From Allorhodopirellula heiligendammensis (lineage in GTDB: Bacteria > Planctomycetota > Planctomycetia > Pirellulales > Pirellulaceae), in assembly GCF_007860105.1 (NCBI RefSeq), contig NZ_SJPU01000001.1, positions 2,685,326-2,749,325 of the forward strand: 64,000 nt of DNA. The letters are read 5' to 3'. The position numbers and the translations under genes are program-made. Positions 48,080 through 55,827 of the stretch are shown piece by piece; within the stretch, counting starts at the first letter, position 1, and each line of letters begins with the position of its first letter. The notes beneath the pieces are model-generated. The model made no database searches and was not told the origin of the DNA. It was given only the letters and a program-made list of their open reading frames with translations.

Positions 48080-50476
48080 ATGTCGAGCCCAACCCCCAAC
48101 TCTGAGAATCTATTGTTGTCTGAAAACGAACAAGCCGGTGGCCCCACCCTCCTCAATCGTCCCGAGCTGGCCGATGAAATTTCAATTGATCCCACACCGG
48201 CTACCCATGACGCACTCCTCGCCTGCTACGCCCAAGATGTTAGCGTCGAATGCTTGGCAACTGCGCCTACGACCGAAGTCGAAATGATCTGCCCCACTCC
48301 CTCCGCAGACGTGGAAGAATTGTATCAAGAGGAGGCCGTCAGCTCGAATCAGCCCGAGTGCGAACAGGAATCGATCCCACCTCAGCCAATGCAAGTCTCC
48401 GCCGCAGCGGAGCAAACTGAGGTTGCTAAGCAGGTTGCAACGGCCGCACAAGAACCAGCTCCTGAACAAGAACCAGTGACCTTACGGCGGCGGGTTCCTC
48501 AGCGGCCGCCAGCCGCCGAGCAGGCACCAGCCGCCGAGCAAGCACCAGCCGCCGAGAAACCAGCCGCCGGGAAGAAACCCGTCGCCGAGAGCGAATCGGT
48601 TGCTGAGCAGCAGCCAGCAGCGGACGATGCTGTCGAGGCTGAGGCCGATCTCGGCTTCGCCGCCTTCCCACTACGTCGGGAAGTGTTGCAGGCGATTGAA
48701 AAGTCCGGATATGACACGCCCACGGCCATCCAAGCGGAAATCATTCCGTACATGCTCGACGGCCGCGACGTGCTGGCTCAGTCGCAGACAGGTACGGGCA
48801 AAACCGCTGCCTTTGCATTGCCAATTCTCACGACCATCGATGTCAAGAAGGCTCATCCTCAAGTACTAGTATTGGCACCCACGCGTGAACTGGCGATCCA
48901 GGTTGCGAAGTCGTTCTCGACCTACGGCGCCAGTGTGCCTGGTTTTGCGGTTGCGGCGATCTACGGGGGACAAGACTACGAGCCGCAGCTCAAACAACTT
49001 CGCCGTGGTGTGCAGGTGGTGGTTGGGACTCCAGGCCGCGTGATCGACCATGTCAATCGCGGCACGCTGAATTTGGGCAAGCTCGATTGTTTGGTACTCG
49101 ACGAAGCTGACGAGATGCTCAACATGGGCTTCCTCGAAGACGTACAGTTCGTCCTCGAAAAGACGCCGGCGACGCGCCAAGTCGCATTGTTTTCCGCCAC
49201 GTTGCCAGGACCAATTCGTGAAATCGCGGATGAATACCTGCGAGATCCCGCCAGAATCACGATTAAGAAGAAAACAGCGACAGCGGAATCCATCCGCCAA
49301 CGAGCGTTGTTTGTTTCGCCTCGAGACAAGGTCGACGCCTTGGTCCGCTTGCTCGAAGTGGAAGAGACCGATGGTGTGATCGTCTTTACCAAAACAAAAG
49401 ACGCTACGATCAGCGTTGCCGAGGGCCTGTGCCGGGAAGGCTTGTCCGCCGTCGCCCTCAACGGTGACATGCCGCAAAAGGTTCGCGAGCGGACGATCAG
49501 TCAGTTGAAGAACGGCAAGCTCGATATTCTCGTCGCAACGGACGTGGCGGCTCGCGGACTCGATGTTCCACGCATCAGTCACGTGTTCAACTTCGATCTC
49601 CCCCACGACAGCGAATCGTACATTCACCGCGTTGGCCGTACCGGACGAGCAGGCCGCGACGGAGAAGCAATCATCTTTCTCACCAATGCCCAGCGGAGCA
49701 AGCTGCGGCAAATCGAGCGGGCCACCAAACAGCCGATTGAGATCATCGGCATCCCGACGGCTAAAGATATCAATGCGATGCGGGTCAAGCGATTTGGCCA
49801 GCAGATCACCGACATCTCTGCAGAGAAGGATTTGACGCATTTCAAAGAATTGATCTCCAGTTATGCCGAAGAAACCGGTAAGCCGCTCGATATGATCGCT
49901 GCCGCCTTGGCAGAACTCTGCCAGCAAGGGCGTCCGTTTTTGATGAAGGACCGGCCAGCGACGGCGCGATCGTCCCATCGCGAGGAGAACTTCGACCGGG
50001 GTGATCACTTCGGCCGAGGCGACCGGCAAGGCGGCTCGCACGATAGAGGCGGCAAAGCGCCCCGCCAACTCGGTCCACCCCGCGAAGGCATGGTCCGATA
50101 CCGCATTGATGTCGGGTGGCAAGATGGCGTGAAACCAGGCAACATTGTTGGGGCGGTTGCTAACGAGGCTGGTATCGAGGGCCAATACATCGGTCCGATT
50201 AATATCCGCGACGAGTTTTCGACGATTGACCTTCCTGAAGGCATGCCCTCGGACATCTATCAGAAGCTTCGCAAGACCTGGGTCTCCGGCAAGCGTTTGA
50301 ATCTGGAAGTCTCCCGTGACACGGGTGGTGACGGTGGTTCACGAGGTGGATATTCCCAGGGTGGTGCACGAGGACGGTTCCAACCCAAGCACGCCAAGAG
50401 TGGCGGTGCACCTCATAACGCCAAGCGTTCGTTCGCCGGTAAAAGCAAGAAGGCCAAGCGAAAAGCCAAGCCATAA
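48080..50476 (+). CDS. DEAD-box ATP-dependent RNA helicase (DeaD/CsdA-like)
   Basis: 798 residues from the ATG at 48080. An N-terminal Ala/Pro/Glu-rich tail of about 190 residues contains repeated AEQAPAAEQAPAAE-type units. The helicase core follows: a Q-motif with GYDTPTAIQAE, SQTGTGKTA (I), PTRELAIQ, LDEADEM (II), SAT (III) and HRVGRTGRAGR (VI). A DbpA-type RNA-binding domain (about 640-715, YRIDVGWQDGVKPGNIVGAV) and a Gly/Arg/Lys-rich tail end the protein. It should unwind structured RNA in ribosome assembly or mRNA decay. A GTG at 48038 would add 14 unlikely residues. Confidence 0.94.
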   Translation: MSSPTPNSENLLLSENEQAGGPTLLNRPELADEISIDPTPATHDALLACYAQDVSVECLATAPTTEVEMICPTPSADVEELYQEEAVSSNQPECEQESIPPQPMQVSAAAEQTEVAKQVATAAQEPAPEQEPVTLRRRVPQRPPAAEQAPAAEQAPAAEKPAAGKKPVAESESVAEQQPAADDAVEAEADLGFAAFPLRREVLQAIEKSGYDTPTAIQAEIIPYMLDGRDVLAQSQTGTGKTAAFALPILTTIDVKKAHPQVLVLAPTRELAIQVAKSFSTYGASVPGFAVAAIYGGQDYEPQLKQLRRGVQVVVGTPGRVIDHVNRGTLNLGKLDCLVLDEADEMLNMGFLEDVQFVLEKTPATRQVALFSATLPGPIREIADEYLRDPARITIKKKTATAESIRQRALFVSPRDKVDALVRLLEVEETDGVIVFTKTKDATISVAEGLCREGLSAVALNGDMPQKVRERTISQLKNGKLDILVATDVAARGLDVPRISHVFNFDLPHDSESYIHRVGRTGRAGRDGEAIIFLTNAQRSKLRQIERATKQPIEIIGIPTAKDINAMRVKRFGQQITDISAEKDLTHFKELISSYAEETGKPLDMIAAALAELCQQGRPFLMKDRPATARSSHREENFDRGDHFGRGDRQGGSHDRGGKAPRQLGPPREGMVRYRIDVGWQDGVKPGNIVGAVANEAGIEGQYIGPINIRDEFSTIDLPEGMPSDIYQKLRKTWVSGKRLNLEVSRDTGGDGGSRGGYSQGGARGRFQPKHAKSGGAPHNAKRSFAGKSKKAKRKAKP

Positions 50477-50600
50477 TGGCCTTGGCCGCATGGGTCGGCT
50501 AACAAGTCTACAGTGAACCATTCACTGTGCCCGCGATCGGGTCGCGACGAGGCTCCGGGCCGAGGACGCAAGTCCCCGGCTCGGCGAATCCCGATACTCG

Positions 50601-50783
50601 CTAGAGCGTCAGCAGGCCAGCAAGGTCTGAAAAATCTCGGCGACGCTCGCTTCCGTCGGATGAAACAATCTCCGTCGTAGTGGACGTCTGTCGATGGGAC
50701 AAGGCTTCAGTAGGTTTATCAGGTGTCATCAGCGGACGGGCACCGGCAATTGCCTCTATCGCGGCTTCAAGTGCAGTGCTCAT
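50601..50783 (-). CDS. Small hypothetical protein, possible last cassette gene
   Basis: A 60-residue frame (MSTALEAAIEAIAGARPLMT...) with ATG at 50783, on the cassette strand. Just upstream (about 50800-50820) is a sequence resembling the R' side of the attC-like sites found further right (GGTGGCGATGTGCAGG). The first 20 residues look helical. No family is recognised, and the short length makes it uncertain. Confidence 0.4.
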   Translation of the reverse strand: MSTALEAAIEAIAGARPLMTPDKPTEALSHRQTSTTTEIVSSDGSERRRDFSDLAGLLTL

Positions 50784-51077
50784 TTAGCGTCCAGTAACTC
50801 ACTTCGGGTAATGGTGGCGATGTGCAGGTCGGCACCTTTAATTTGCCATTTCGAAACGCCTCTCTACCGCGACTCGCTTGCATCGGAGGGGACGCCGCTT
50901 TTTCTCGTCGTCGCGCGATAGTGGATGCGGTGGAGTACAGGTCCCTCGGGTGTCTTGCCGTGAGTTTCAACAGTGACCAACCCGATTTCTGTTGTGCGAT
51001 GCATCGGCTTTGGAGTGAATCGGTGAAGACGCAATCTTCAGACCTCGAGAGAGTGCGATCAGTTCAGTGACGTGACG

Positions 51078-51692
51078 CTACCGATCACCCGGCGGGCGCT
51101 GTTGATCCTCCGCTTTCAAATCGCCCCGACTCTCTGACTCGGGTGTAGCGGTTTGCTTTCGCTCTTGGTTCGCTGCTTCGTCGTCAACCGCCGTGAAACG
51201 CACTTTACTGATTGATGCCGACTCCAGTCGTTGGAGAAAACAGATCACAACCTTGCTTGGCACCGGCCGCAACGAGCGAAATGTGACGGTGTCGGTCTCG
51301 ATGTTGACAATAAACGACACGCCCGTCGGCGACAAAGCCTGTTTGGCAGCCACGACCTGCGAAACCGTAATGCCGTCGTAACCCAGGTCAGTCGCTGCGT
51401 CCATCGCCGCCGTCATGCAGCTCAGCGGTAGTTCTCCATCGACTAGAATTGTCGCTTTCGCGTCATCTAGCGTAAGAGTCATTCGCTGCCTAGTTTCGGC
51501 AGCATCAAGCCCGCTGCCCGCGGCTAGCGTTAACACCATGAGGATCACGTGAATGCATGTCAACGTTGGGCTCCGAAATTTTTGATTGCATTGACGAAAG
51601 GTAGCGGTGTGCCGGAGGCGGGATTTCGCTGGCAAGCACACAGAAACGGCGACCACCGCCGCTTCGTCACCGGTCGCATGGTAATCTCGCAT
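51078..51692 (-). CDS. Secreted hypothetical protein
   Basis: A 204-residue frame on the cassette strand. A hydrophobic signal-like stretch (IHVILMVLTLAAGSGLDAAE, about residues 47-66) suggests the true start may be internal. The mature part has TILVDGELPLSCMTAAMDAA and VSQVVAAKQALSPTGVSFIV, vaguely like the periplasmic domain of ExbD/TolR, but the match is weak. The C-terminal tail is charged. It ends only 22 bp after... the next upstream gene begins its own end at 51714, so the two cassette-strand genes are closely packed. Confidence 0.55.
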   Translation of the reverse strand: MRDYHATGDEAAVVAVSVCLPAKSRLRHTATFRQCNQKFRSPTLTCIHVILMVLTLAAGSGLDAAETRQRMTLTLDDAKATILVDGELPLSCMTAAMDAATDLGYDGITVSQVVAAKQALSPTGVSFIVNIETDTVTFRSLRPVPSKVVICFLQRLESASISKVRFTAVDDEAANQERKQTATPESESRGDLKAEDQQRPPGDR

Positions 51693-51713
51693 TTGTTCGA
51701 ACCAAGCGAAACG

Positions 51714-52088
51714 TCAGTCTATGAGAACAACATGGTATCCGACGGCAACAAGTGAGACCACGATCGAAGTAATCGCAAACACACGATGCATGGTGGTACG
51801 AGTGAAGATCGCGCAGATCAGCCCGAGAACTACGGACAATGTACCAGCCAGACAAATGTAATTTACGAAGGTCGCCATGACGGAGTTGTGGTTCCATGGT
51901 CCGCCGGTGGACAGCGTCGCGCCCGGGAGGGGTATTTGAGCGGTAGACCAAGCGTAGCACCATGTGCACGCAACGAGCGTCAGCAGTCCAACAAGCGAAC
52001 CAAACGCACACACGAACGGCAGACGCGACGCTTTGCAACCATGCCATTCGGAGTTTGCTTCCGTATGGATTTCATCAGTCATCAGCAT
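51714..52088 (-). CDS. Small membrane protein
   Basis: 124 residues from the ATG at 52088. Three hydrophobic helices are visible: FVCAFGSLVGLLTLVACTWC, FVNYICLAGTLSVVLGLICA and VFAITSIVVSLVAVGYHVVL. No family is recognised. The ATG lies just after the R' side of an attC-like site (52103-52187), the position expected for a cassette gene. The longer TTG frame runs back into that site. Confidence 0.65.
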   Translation of the reverse strand: MLMTDEIHTEANSEWHGCKASRLPFVCAFGSLVGLLTLVACTWCYAWSTAQIPLPGATLSTGGPWNHNSVMATFVNYICLAGTLSVVLGLICAIFTRTTMHRVFAITSIVVSLVAVGYHVVLID

Positions 52089-52102
52089 GCAGTGTCTTGT
52101 CG

Positions 52103-52187
52103 GGATTACGTTGGCGATCACGGCGCGGCGACGAATAATTTGCAATCGTTAAAAGACGCGACGTCGCCGGTTCCGTCACCATTGCAT
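52103..52187 (-). repeat. attC-like cassette recombination site (degenerate boxes)
   Basis: Arms 52113-52133 and 52162-52180 are imperfect inverted copies (left GGCGATCACGG...CGGCGACG against right CGTCGCCGG...TCACC). The outer boxes are decayed: GGATTAC (52103-52109) where GGxxAAC is expected, and ATTGCAT (52181-52187) where GTTxxxx is expected. Its left arm closely resembles the site at 52650. Confidence 0.55.
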
Positions 52188-52214
52188 GATCATCCGGAAT
52201 ACGGTTTGTCATCG

Positions 52215-52526
52215 CTAGGAATACACGCAGGGGAGGATTGAATTGATGATTGCAATACAGCGAATTCCGATCCATCCGTCTGCGAGAGCTGAAGACCCGA
52301 CAATCAAGCAAGTGCGATCCGTAATCTCGAGCAATGATATGCGGTGCATACGCTTCACGTCGCTCGTCCTCGTCCACTCAGTTTCACCGTGAAGCAGGTG
52401 CCAATAGCGCGGTTTCCAATAGGACATATGAATCTCCGAGGGGCCCAGCTTTGCACCTGCAATCATTACGTTAGCGACGCGAATGAAGCCAGTTCCGCCT
52501 TCCCAGAACCAGCTGAGCACTTCCAT
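52215..52526 (-). CDS. Small hypothetical protein, probably membrane-associated
   Basis: A 103-residue frame from an ATG at 52526. One hydrophobic stretch near the C-terminus (CLIVGSSALADGWIGIRCIA) could be a membrane segment. No family is recognised. It sits between two attC-like sites (52103-52187 and 52650-52740) and on the cassette strand, which is the main support for calling it a gene. Confidence 0.45.
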   Translation of the reverse strand: MEVLSWFWEGGTGFIRVANVMIAGAKLGPSEIHMSYWKPRYWHLLHGETEWTRTSDVKRMHRISLLEITDRTCLIVGSSALADGWIGIRCIAIINSILPCVYS

Positions 52527-52649
52527 GTTATGGATGCGGGCCTCTGAAATACGAATGGTTACAACCTTTCAAAATGGCTCAAGTTGAATGTTCCGTAACT
52601 CGCTCCGACCACGGCAGACGCCAGCGACTCAGGAACTCTTGCAACAGTC

Positions 52650-52740
52650 GGTGAACGTTGGCGATGTGCGGGCGGCGGCGAATCACTCACCACTGCGAAA
52701 ACGGTACTCAACGCCGCACCGCCGCGATCGCGTGTTTACT
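52650..52740 (-). repeat. attC-like cassette recombination site
   Basis: In + coordinates, box GGTGAAC (52650-52656) faces GTTTACT (52734-52740). Arms 52660-52680 and 52712-52731 are imperfect inverted copies (GCGAT...GGCGGCG against CGCCGC...ATCGC). Total 91 bp. The right box overlaps the stop codon of the neighbouring membrane-protein gene, as R'' boxes often do in cassettes. Confidence 0.75.
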
Positions 52741-53236
52741 CGCTTCGAGCATGGAATAAATTGAGTGTCCGAACAAATTCAGCAGCGGCAACCGTTGCTA
52801 CTGGAGCCGCAATCACGGCGATGTAAAGGTCATTGTACCACGGCAGAATGTCGTGTAAGGGAAACCCGAGCAAGCGACGGGGTAAAGGTGCTACGACGAA
52901 AAGTAGCGAGACAAGCAATCCTGTGAAACACGTTGTTTCCACAAAGATCCCAGTAATACTCAGCGAGCCGATTGGGTTGCAGCGCCGGCGCATAGCACGA
53001 TAGCAAGAGCACAAGAAAAACGAGAGCGTAGCAACAATGCAACAACCGATCGCCACACCCAATCGATCCGAACCCATTTTGCCCGCGATTTCTTGGAATC
53101 CTCCAAACAAGCCAAATGTCGTAAACAAGCCGATGAATGCGCCGAGAACGCGAGCGACACTTGACAACGCAAGCCATGCAATCCAGTTGTGTGATTCTGC
53201 TGGCTCTGTTTGCGATACAGATTCGTACGGATTCAT
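52736..53236 (-). CDS. NPYE-type small membrane protein
   Basis: 166 residues from the ATG at 53236. It opens with MNPYESVSQTEPAESHNWIA, the short N-terminal motif I associate with many planctomycete membrane proteins. Four hydrophobic segments follow, including VLGAFIGLFTTFGLFGGF, GVAIGCCIVATLSFFLCS, TTCFTGLLVSLLFVVAPL and IAVIAAPVATVAAAEFV. Function is unknown. The ATG is 27 bp from the R' box of the attC-like site at 53264. Confidence 0.75.
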   Translation of the reverse strand: MNPYESVSQTEPAESHNWIAWLALSSVARVLGAFIGLFTTFGLFGGFQEIAGKMGSDRLGVAIGCCIVATLSFFLCSCYRAMRRRCNPIGSLSITGIFVETTCFTGLLVSLLFVVAPLPRRLLGFPLHDILPWYNDLYIAVIAAPVATVAAAEFVRTLNLFHARSE

Positions 53237-53263
53237 TTCATTGCCGTGGGGTCGTTCAAAAGC

Positions 53264-53355
53264 AAATAACGCTAGCACCAGCCGGGACGGGCGAACTTGT
53301 GACAAGCAGACGATAAAACAGACCGCCCGTCCTTGGTTGCATGCGATGGTTCTGT
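53264..53355 (-). repeat. attC-like cassette recombination site
   Basis: Box AAATAAC (53264-53270) and box GTTCTGT (53349-53355) enclose arms 53275-53293 and 53324-53340, which pair strongly: GGGACGGGCG against CGCCCGTCC, then CCA against TGG, with unpaired bases between. Length 92 bp, identical to the sites at 61385 and 63165. Confidence 0.8.
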
Positions 53356-53410
53356 CGTCTTCGGTACCGTTTCTCGGTCTGTCCCAGTCGGCATCTTATA
53401 CGGCAAGGCT

Positions 53411-53878
53411 TCAGTCTGTAGCACTATTCTCCACGGTTTCATCGGATGATGAATCACGTCTCCTAGTTCGTCGGCGAGACCGACGAAAGCGATCGTAAAA
53501 GAACGCCCAAATCGCGGCAACGAGCCAAATTGTGATGACAGCAATCAGTGCACCGGCAGGCATGCTGCCGGTCGAAACGCCAACGCTTGTAAGTATCAGA
53601 ACGGTCATCGGTGGCACGATGCACGCGAAGAATGCTTTAGTGGCGTTTGACATAGTGCCATGAATTAAGCGATTGGTTGGTGGTATCAATAATTGCGGCA
53701 ACCTATGTGCATGTTCGATCCACAGAACGCTGGCCATCAGCGTCCCGTGGTGTAAATCAATTTGGCAAGTCCAGTCTCGACGCGACCCGGTTGCATGGCA
53801 TCGCTCTTCGCCGGTTAGGAACCAGCGTTTCAGGGTCACGAAGGTTCGTTGACGCTCAACCACACTCGGCTTCGGCAC
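53411..53878 (-). CDS. Hypothetical protein with two C-terminal membrane helices
   Basis: 155 residues if started at the GTG at 53878, which falls just after the R' box of the attC-like site at 53881; codon usage from there looks coding. A later ATG (53653) gives an 80-residue form that keeps the membrane part (FFACIVPPMTVLILTSVGVS and AGALIAVITIWLVAAIWAFF) and an Arg/Ser-rich tail. No family is recognised. The choice of start is uncertain. Confidence 0.5.
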   Translation of the reverse strand: MPKPSVVERQRTFVTLKRWFLTGEERCHATGSRRDWTCQIDLHHGTLMASVLWIEHAHRLPQLLIPPTNRLIHGTMSNATKAFFACIVPPMTVLILTSVGVSTGSMPAGALIAVITIWLVAAIWAFFYDRFRRSRRRTRRRDSSSDETVENSATD

Positions 53879-53880
53879 GA

Positions 53881-53966
53881 CTTTAACTCGTAACGGCGGA
53901 CGGAGAGTTGATTGCCCGTTAAAGCAAACGCCACAAGCCGACCTACCGTGCATGTCACTGTTCTGC
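53881..53966 (-). repeat. attC-like cassette recombination site
   Basis: Box CTTTAAC (53881-53887) and box GTTCTGC (53960-53966), 86 bp apart in total. Inner arms ACGGCGGACGG (53893-53903) and CCGACCTACCGT (53938-53949) pair over about nine bases with bulges. The GTTCTG-side sequence resembles that of the 53264 site. The right box lies inside the 3' end of the next gene. Confidence 0.6.
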
Positions 53967-54443
53967 CTTCGTTTGGAATCGCGGAAGTCGCCCCCACCGT
54001 TCCTCTGCGTCATATGCATCTACAGGAAAATTCGGGTCACTGACGACACCCATCCAGAAGTCAAAGTAAGTGAGCGAAGTGTGCAATACAAAATCATCGG
54101 GAATGAAGCTTTGTCTGGGGTACATCTCGTCGTGGAAGATAAAACACATCAGGAAGGAATCTAAGTCGATTGCGACGGGGTCACCGTTCAAGCCACCTGC
54201 GATTGTCAAGTATCGACGAACGTACCACGGCAGATAGAGCTCTTCAGTGTTGAGACTCTCGAGTTGATTTACGGGTGCAATGGAAAAATGACGCAATGAC
54301 ATCCAGTCATCGTAGCCAAACTCAGTGATTGATTCGACAATCTGCTGCGGCAATCCATTGCCATTGAGGAAGCTGACGGCGGCTTCGTTCACATTGACTT
54401 TGTGTGCATTCGGGTTGTCAATTGCAACTAGCTCGGCAATCAA
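53955..54443 (-). CDS. Hypothetical protein, possibly SUKH/SMI1-KNR4-like
   Basis: 162 residues from a TTG at 54443 with a strong GGAGG site nine bases upstream. The pattern YLTIAGGLNGDPVAIDLDSF followed by CFIFHDEMYP resembles the core of SMI1/KNR4 (SUKH) proteins, in which a GDxVAID-type strand and a nearby HDE loop recur. Many such proteins are immunity proteins for toxins. The match is by eye only. The gene is flanked by attC-like sites at 53881 and 54474. Confidence 0.55.
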   Translation of the reverse strand: MIAELVAIDNPNAHKVNVNEAAVSFLNGNGLPQQIVESITEFGYDDWMSLRHFSIAPVNQLESLNTEELYLPWYVRRYLTIAGGLNGDPVAIDLDSFLMCFIFHDEMYPRQSFIPDDFVLHTSLTYFDFWMGVVSDPNFPVDAYDAEERWGRLPRFQTKAEQ

Positions 54444-54473
54444 AACAAATGGCCTCCAATGGCAGGACGTTGG

Positions 54474-54540
54474 CGTTAACAGGGCCGCTGATAAAAACCT
54501 ATGATATCAAATCCCGCGTCATCGGCGGCTCCCGTTTACC
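54474..54540 (-). repeat. attC-like cassette recombination site (short form, 67 bp)
   Basis: Box CGTTAAC (54474-54480) and box GTTTACC (54534-54540). GTTAAC-AGGGCCGCTGAT (54475-54492) pairs with ATCGGCGGCTCCCGTTTAC (54521-54539) with only a few bulges and mismatches. It is one of the clearest arms pairs of the array and overlaps the 3' end of the DUF4279 gene. Confidence 0.8.
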
Positions 54541-55020
54541 GCTTTGTTCTGCCGCGTTGCTGGCCTGTTCGTTGCCAACTCCGTAGTAGTCGAGACGGAC
54601 CGAAACTCCTGCGTCTCCGAGTTGACGCAGGGTGGCCGCTGGTATCTCAAAGTCGCAGAGCTGCTCTGCGAACAGCCCTATGAATACCGAAACTGACCCG
54701 CCTGTTTCGTCTATTCTTCGAGTTAAGTCAATCGCATCGGATCTTTGTGTGTTGATCAGGTTTTGTAGGAATTCCGGCACGTCGTGACCGGCAACGATTT
54801 TGAGATCAATACTCCAGTGGTTTTCGTCATATTTTCTGGTGAGCAGGCCTCCGTCACGTCTTTGCCGCCGCTCGCCACGCCGCTTCACTCTTTTGGGTTC
54901 CTGTTTGAACGCGGCTGTCAATTCATTGGGCTCTACCAACGGATGCTGGACATGCAACGAAGCGACAAATCGGTAGTCGTTGAGTCCTGCGGTTACCCGT
55001 GATTCGGATCGAGCTGGCAT
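54499..55020 (-). CDS. DUF4279-domain protein
   Basis: 173 residues from the ATG at 55020 (MPARSESRVTAGLNDYRFVA). The order of elements fits DUF4279: an N-terminal strand, PLVEPNELTAAFKQEPKRVK, a Trp in ENHWSIDLKI, VPEFLQNLINTQRSD, a central strand SVSVFIGLFAEQL, and a final LRQLGDAGVSVRLDYYG. The function of the family is not known. The frame is open much further upstream, but that part is antisense intron and a neighbour's shadow. It ends inside the 54474 site. Confidence 0.78.
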   Translation of the reverse strand: MPARSESRVTAGLNDYRFVASLHVQHPLVEPNELTAAFKQEPKRVKRRGERRQRRDGGLLTRKYDENHWSIDLKIVAGHDVPEFLQNLINTQRSDAIDLTRRIDETGGSVSVFIGLFAEQLCDFEIPAATLRQLGDAGVSVRLDYYGVGNEQASNAAEQSGKREPPMTRDLIS

Positions 55021-55034
55021 GTCGGTGGCGCTAA

Positions 55035-55086
55035 GGCAGAATGGTGGCGATATGCAGGCGGCGGCGAACGACTCAACCACGGTGCA
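55035..55086 (-). repeat. attC-like site, R' half, split by an intron remnant
   Basis: GGCAGAATGGTGGCGATATG and the following GGCGGCGGCG match the left halves of the sites at 52650 and 61824, but the GTT box has become ATT. The right half is separated by the intron remnant; its box GTTATCC lies at 55255-55261, overlapping the stop of the next gene. Confidence 0.55.
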
Positions 55087-55254
55087 GTACGCCCAACATG
55101 GACGTGATCTTGTGGGTTGAGAATTTCCTGTACCAAGTTCCGGTTTCTTTCTACGAGGCAGTATACCAAAGGTAATCCAACAGAAAGACAGTACGAGCCG
55201 AGGACAACTGCGGCGAGGTGACCGACCGTGGAGAGGAAGCCTGCGAAGACGATC
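55087..55254 (+). mobile_element. Group II intron remnant A (5' end only)
   Basis: About 168 bp almost identical to the first part of the introns at 58972 and 61898, beginning GTACGCCCAACATGGACGTG and continuing through the GGCGAGGTGAC segment of domain I. Identity ends at about 55254, directly before the GTTATCC box. No domain V or protein remains, so it is inactive. It lies on the strand opposite to the cassette genes. Confidence 0.8.
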
Positions 55255-55255
55255 G

Positions 55256-55771
55256 TTATCCGCCAGAACGCATGTCAGGATCAGCGTCAATCGCATCCTG
55301 TATCTGCGGAACGGTTTCGTACTGCTTGGCGTGCCACAACAGCATGTACGCCCGCGAGGTATCGCCATCGGCGAGATAGCGCAGAAATCGCGGCCATATA
55401 TAGTCTGCCAAGTTCGCATTGTCGTTAGTCCATCCAACCCACTCATCTCGGTTACGGACCAGCGGATAGTACGCCATAGTGTGCCCATCACGCCATTGAG
55501 CGTTGAAACGAGCGATCTCAACTCGGCTCGAAATGGCATTCGCCTCGCCGTAGCGATCAGCCAGTAGGTCAAGCAATGGGTTCTCGATTGCGTGTGGATT
55601 AGAACGCCAGATCGCGAGCGAAGTGCCAGGCAGCACATACTCAACGGTATTTGTTTGACGGCAACGCGAAAGGTCAATGGTAACAATGCAGCCTTGGCCG
55701 ACGACAAAAGACGATGCGACGTAGACCGTAGTTAGAAGCATGACAACGCTAAGAAGTATTCTGTGTCTCAT
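55256..55771 (-). CDS. Secreted or membrane-anchored hypothetical protein
   Basis: 171 residues from the ATG at 55771, with GAGTGAGGA directly before it. Residues 5-25 (ILLSVVMLLTTVYVASSFVV) form a signal peptide or anchor. The rest is polar with aromatic clusters (EWVGWTNDNANLADYIWPRF) and no recognised family. The stop codon lies within the GGATAAC box of the adjacent attC-like site. Its start is 10 bp from the GAATAAC box at 55781. Confidence 0.65.
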   Translation of the reverse strand: MRHRILLSVVMLLTTVYVASSFVVGQGCIVTIDLSRCRQTNTVEYVLPGTSLAIWRSNPHAIENPLLDLLADRYGEANAISSRVEIARFNAQWRDGHTMAYYPLVRNRDEWVGWTNDNANLADYIWPRFLRYLADGDTSRAYMLLWHAKQYETVPQIQDAIDADPDMRSGG

Positions 55772-55827
55772 TCCTCACTCGAATAACGCTACCGATCATC
55801 GCGAGAGATTCTCCACGGTCAAAACGC

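Noticed and set aside
47575..48105. A 176-residue plus-strand frame before the helicase gene
   Set aside because: Composition is arginine/serine-rich and unbiased, with no motif. It overlaps the helicase start and the palindrome.
54499..55707. A 402-residue minus-strand reading frame
   Set aside because: It is a chimera: the first part is a shadow of the gene at 55256, the middle is antisense to intron remnant A, and only the part from 55020 onward is a real gene (DUF4279).
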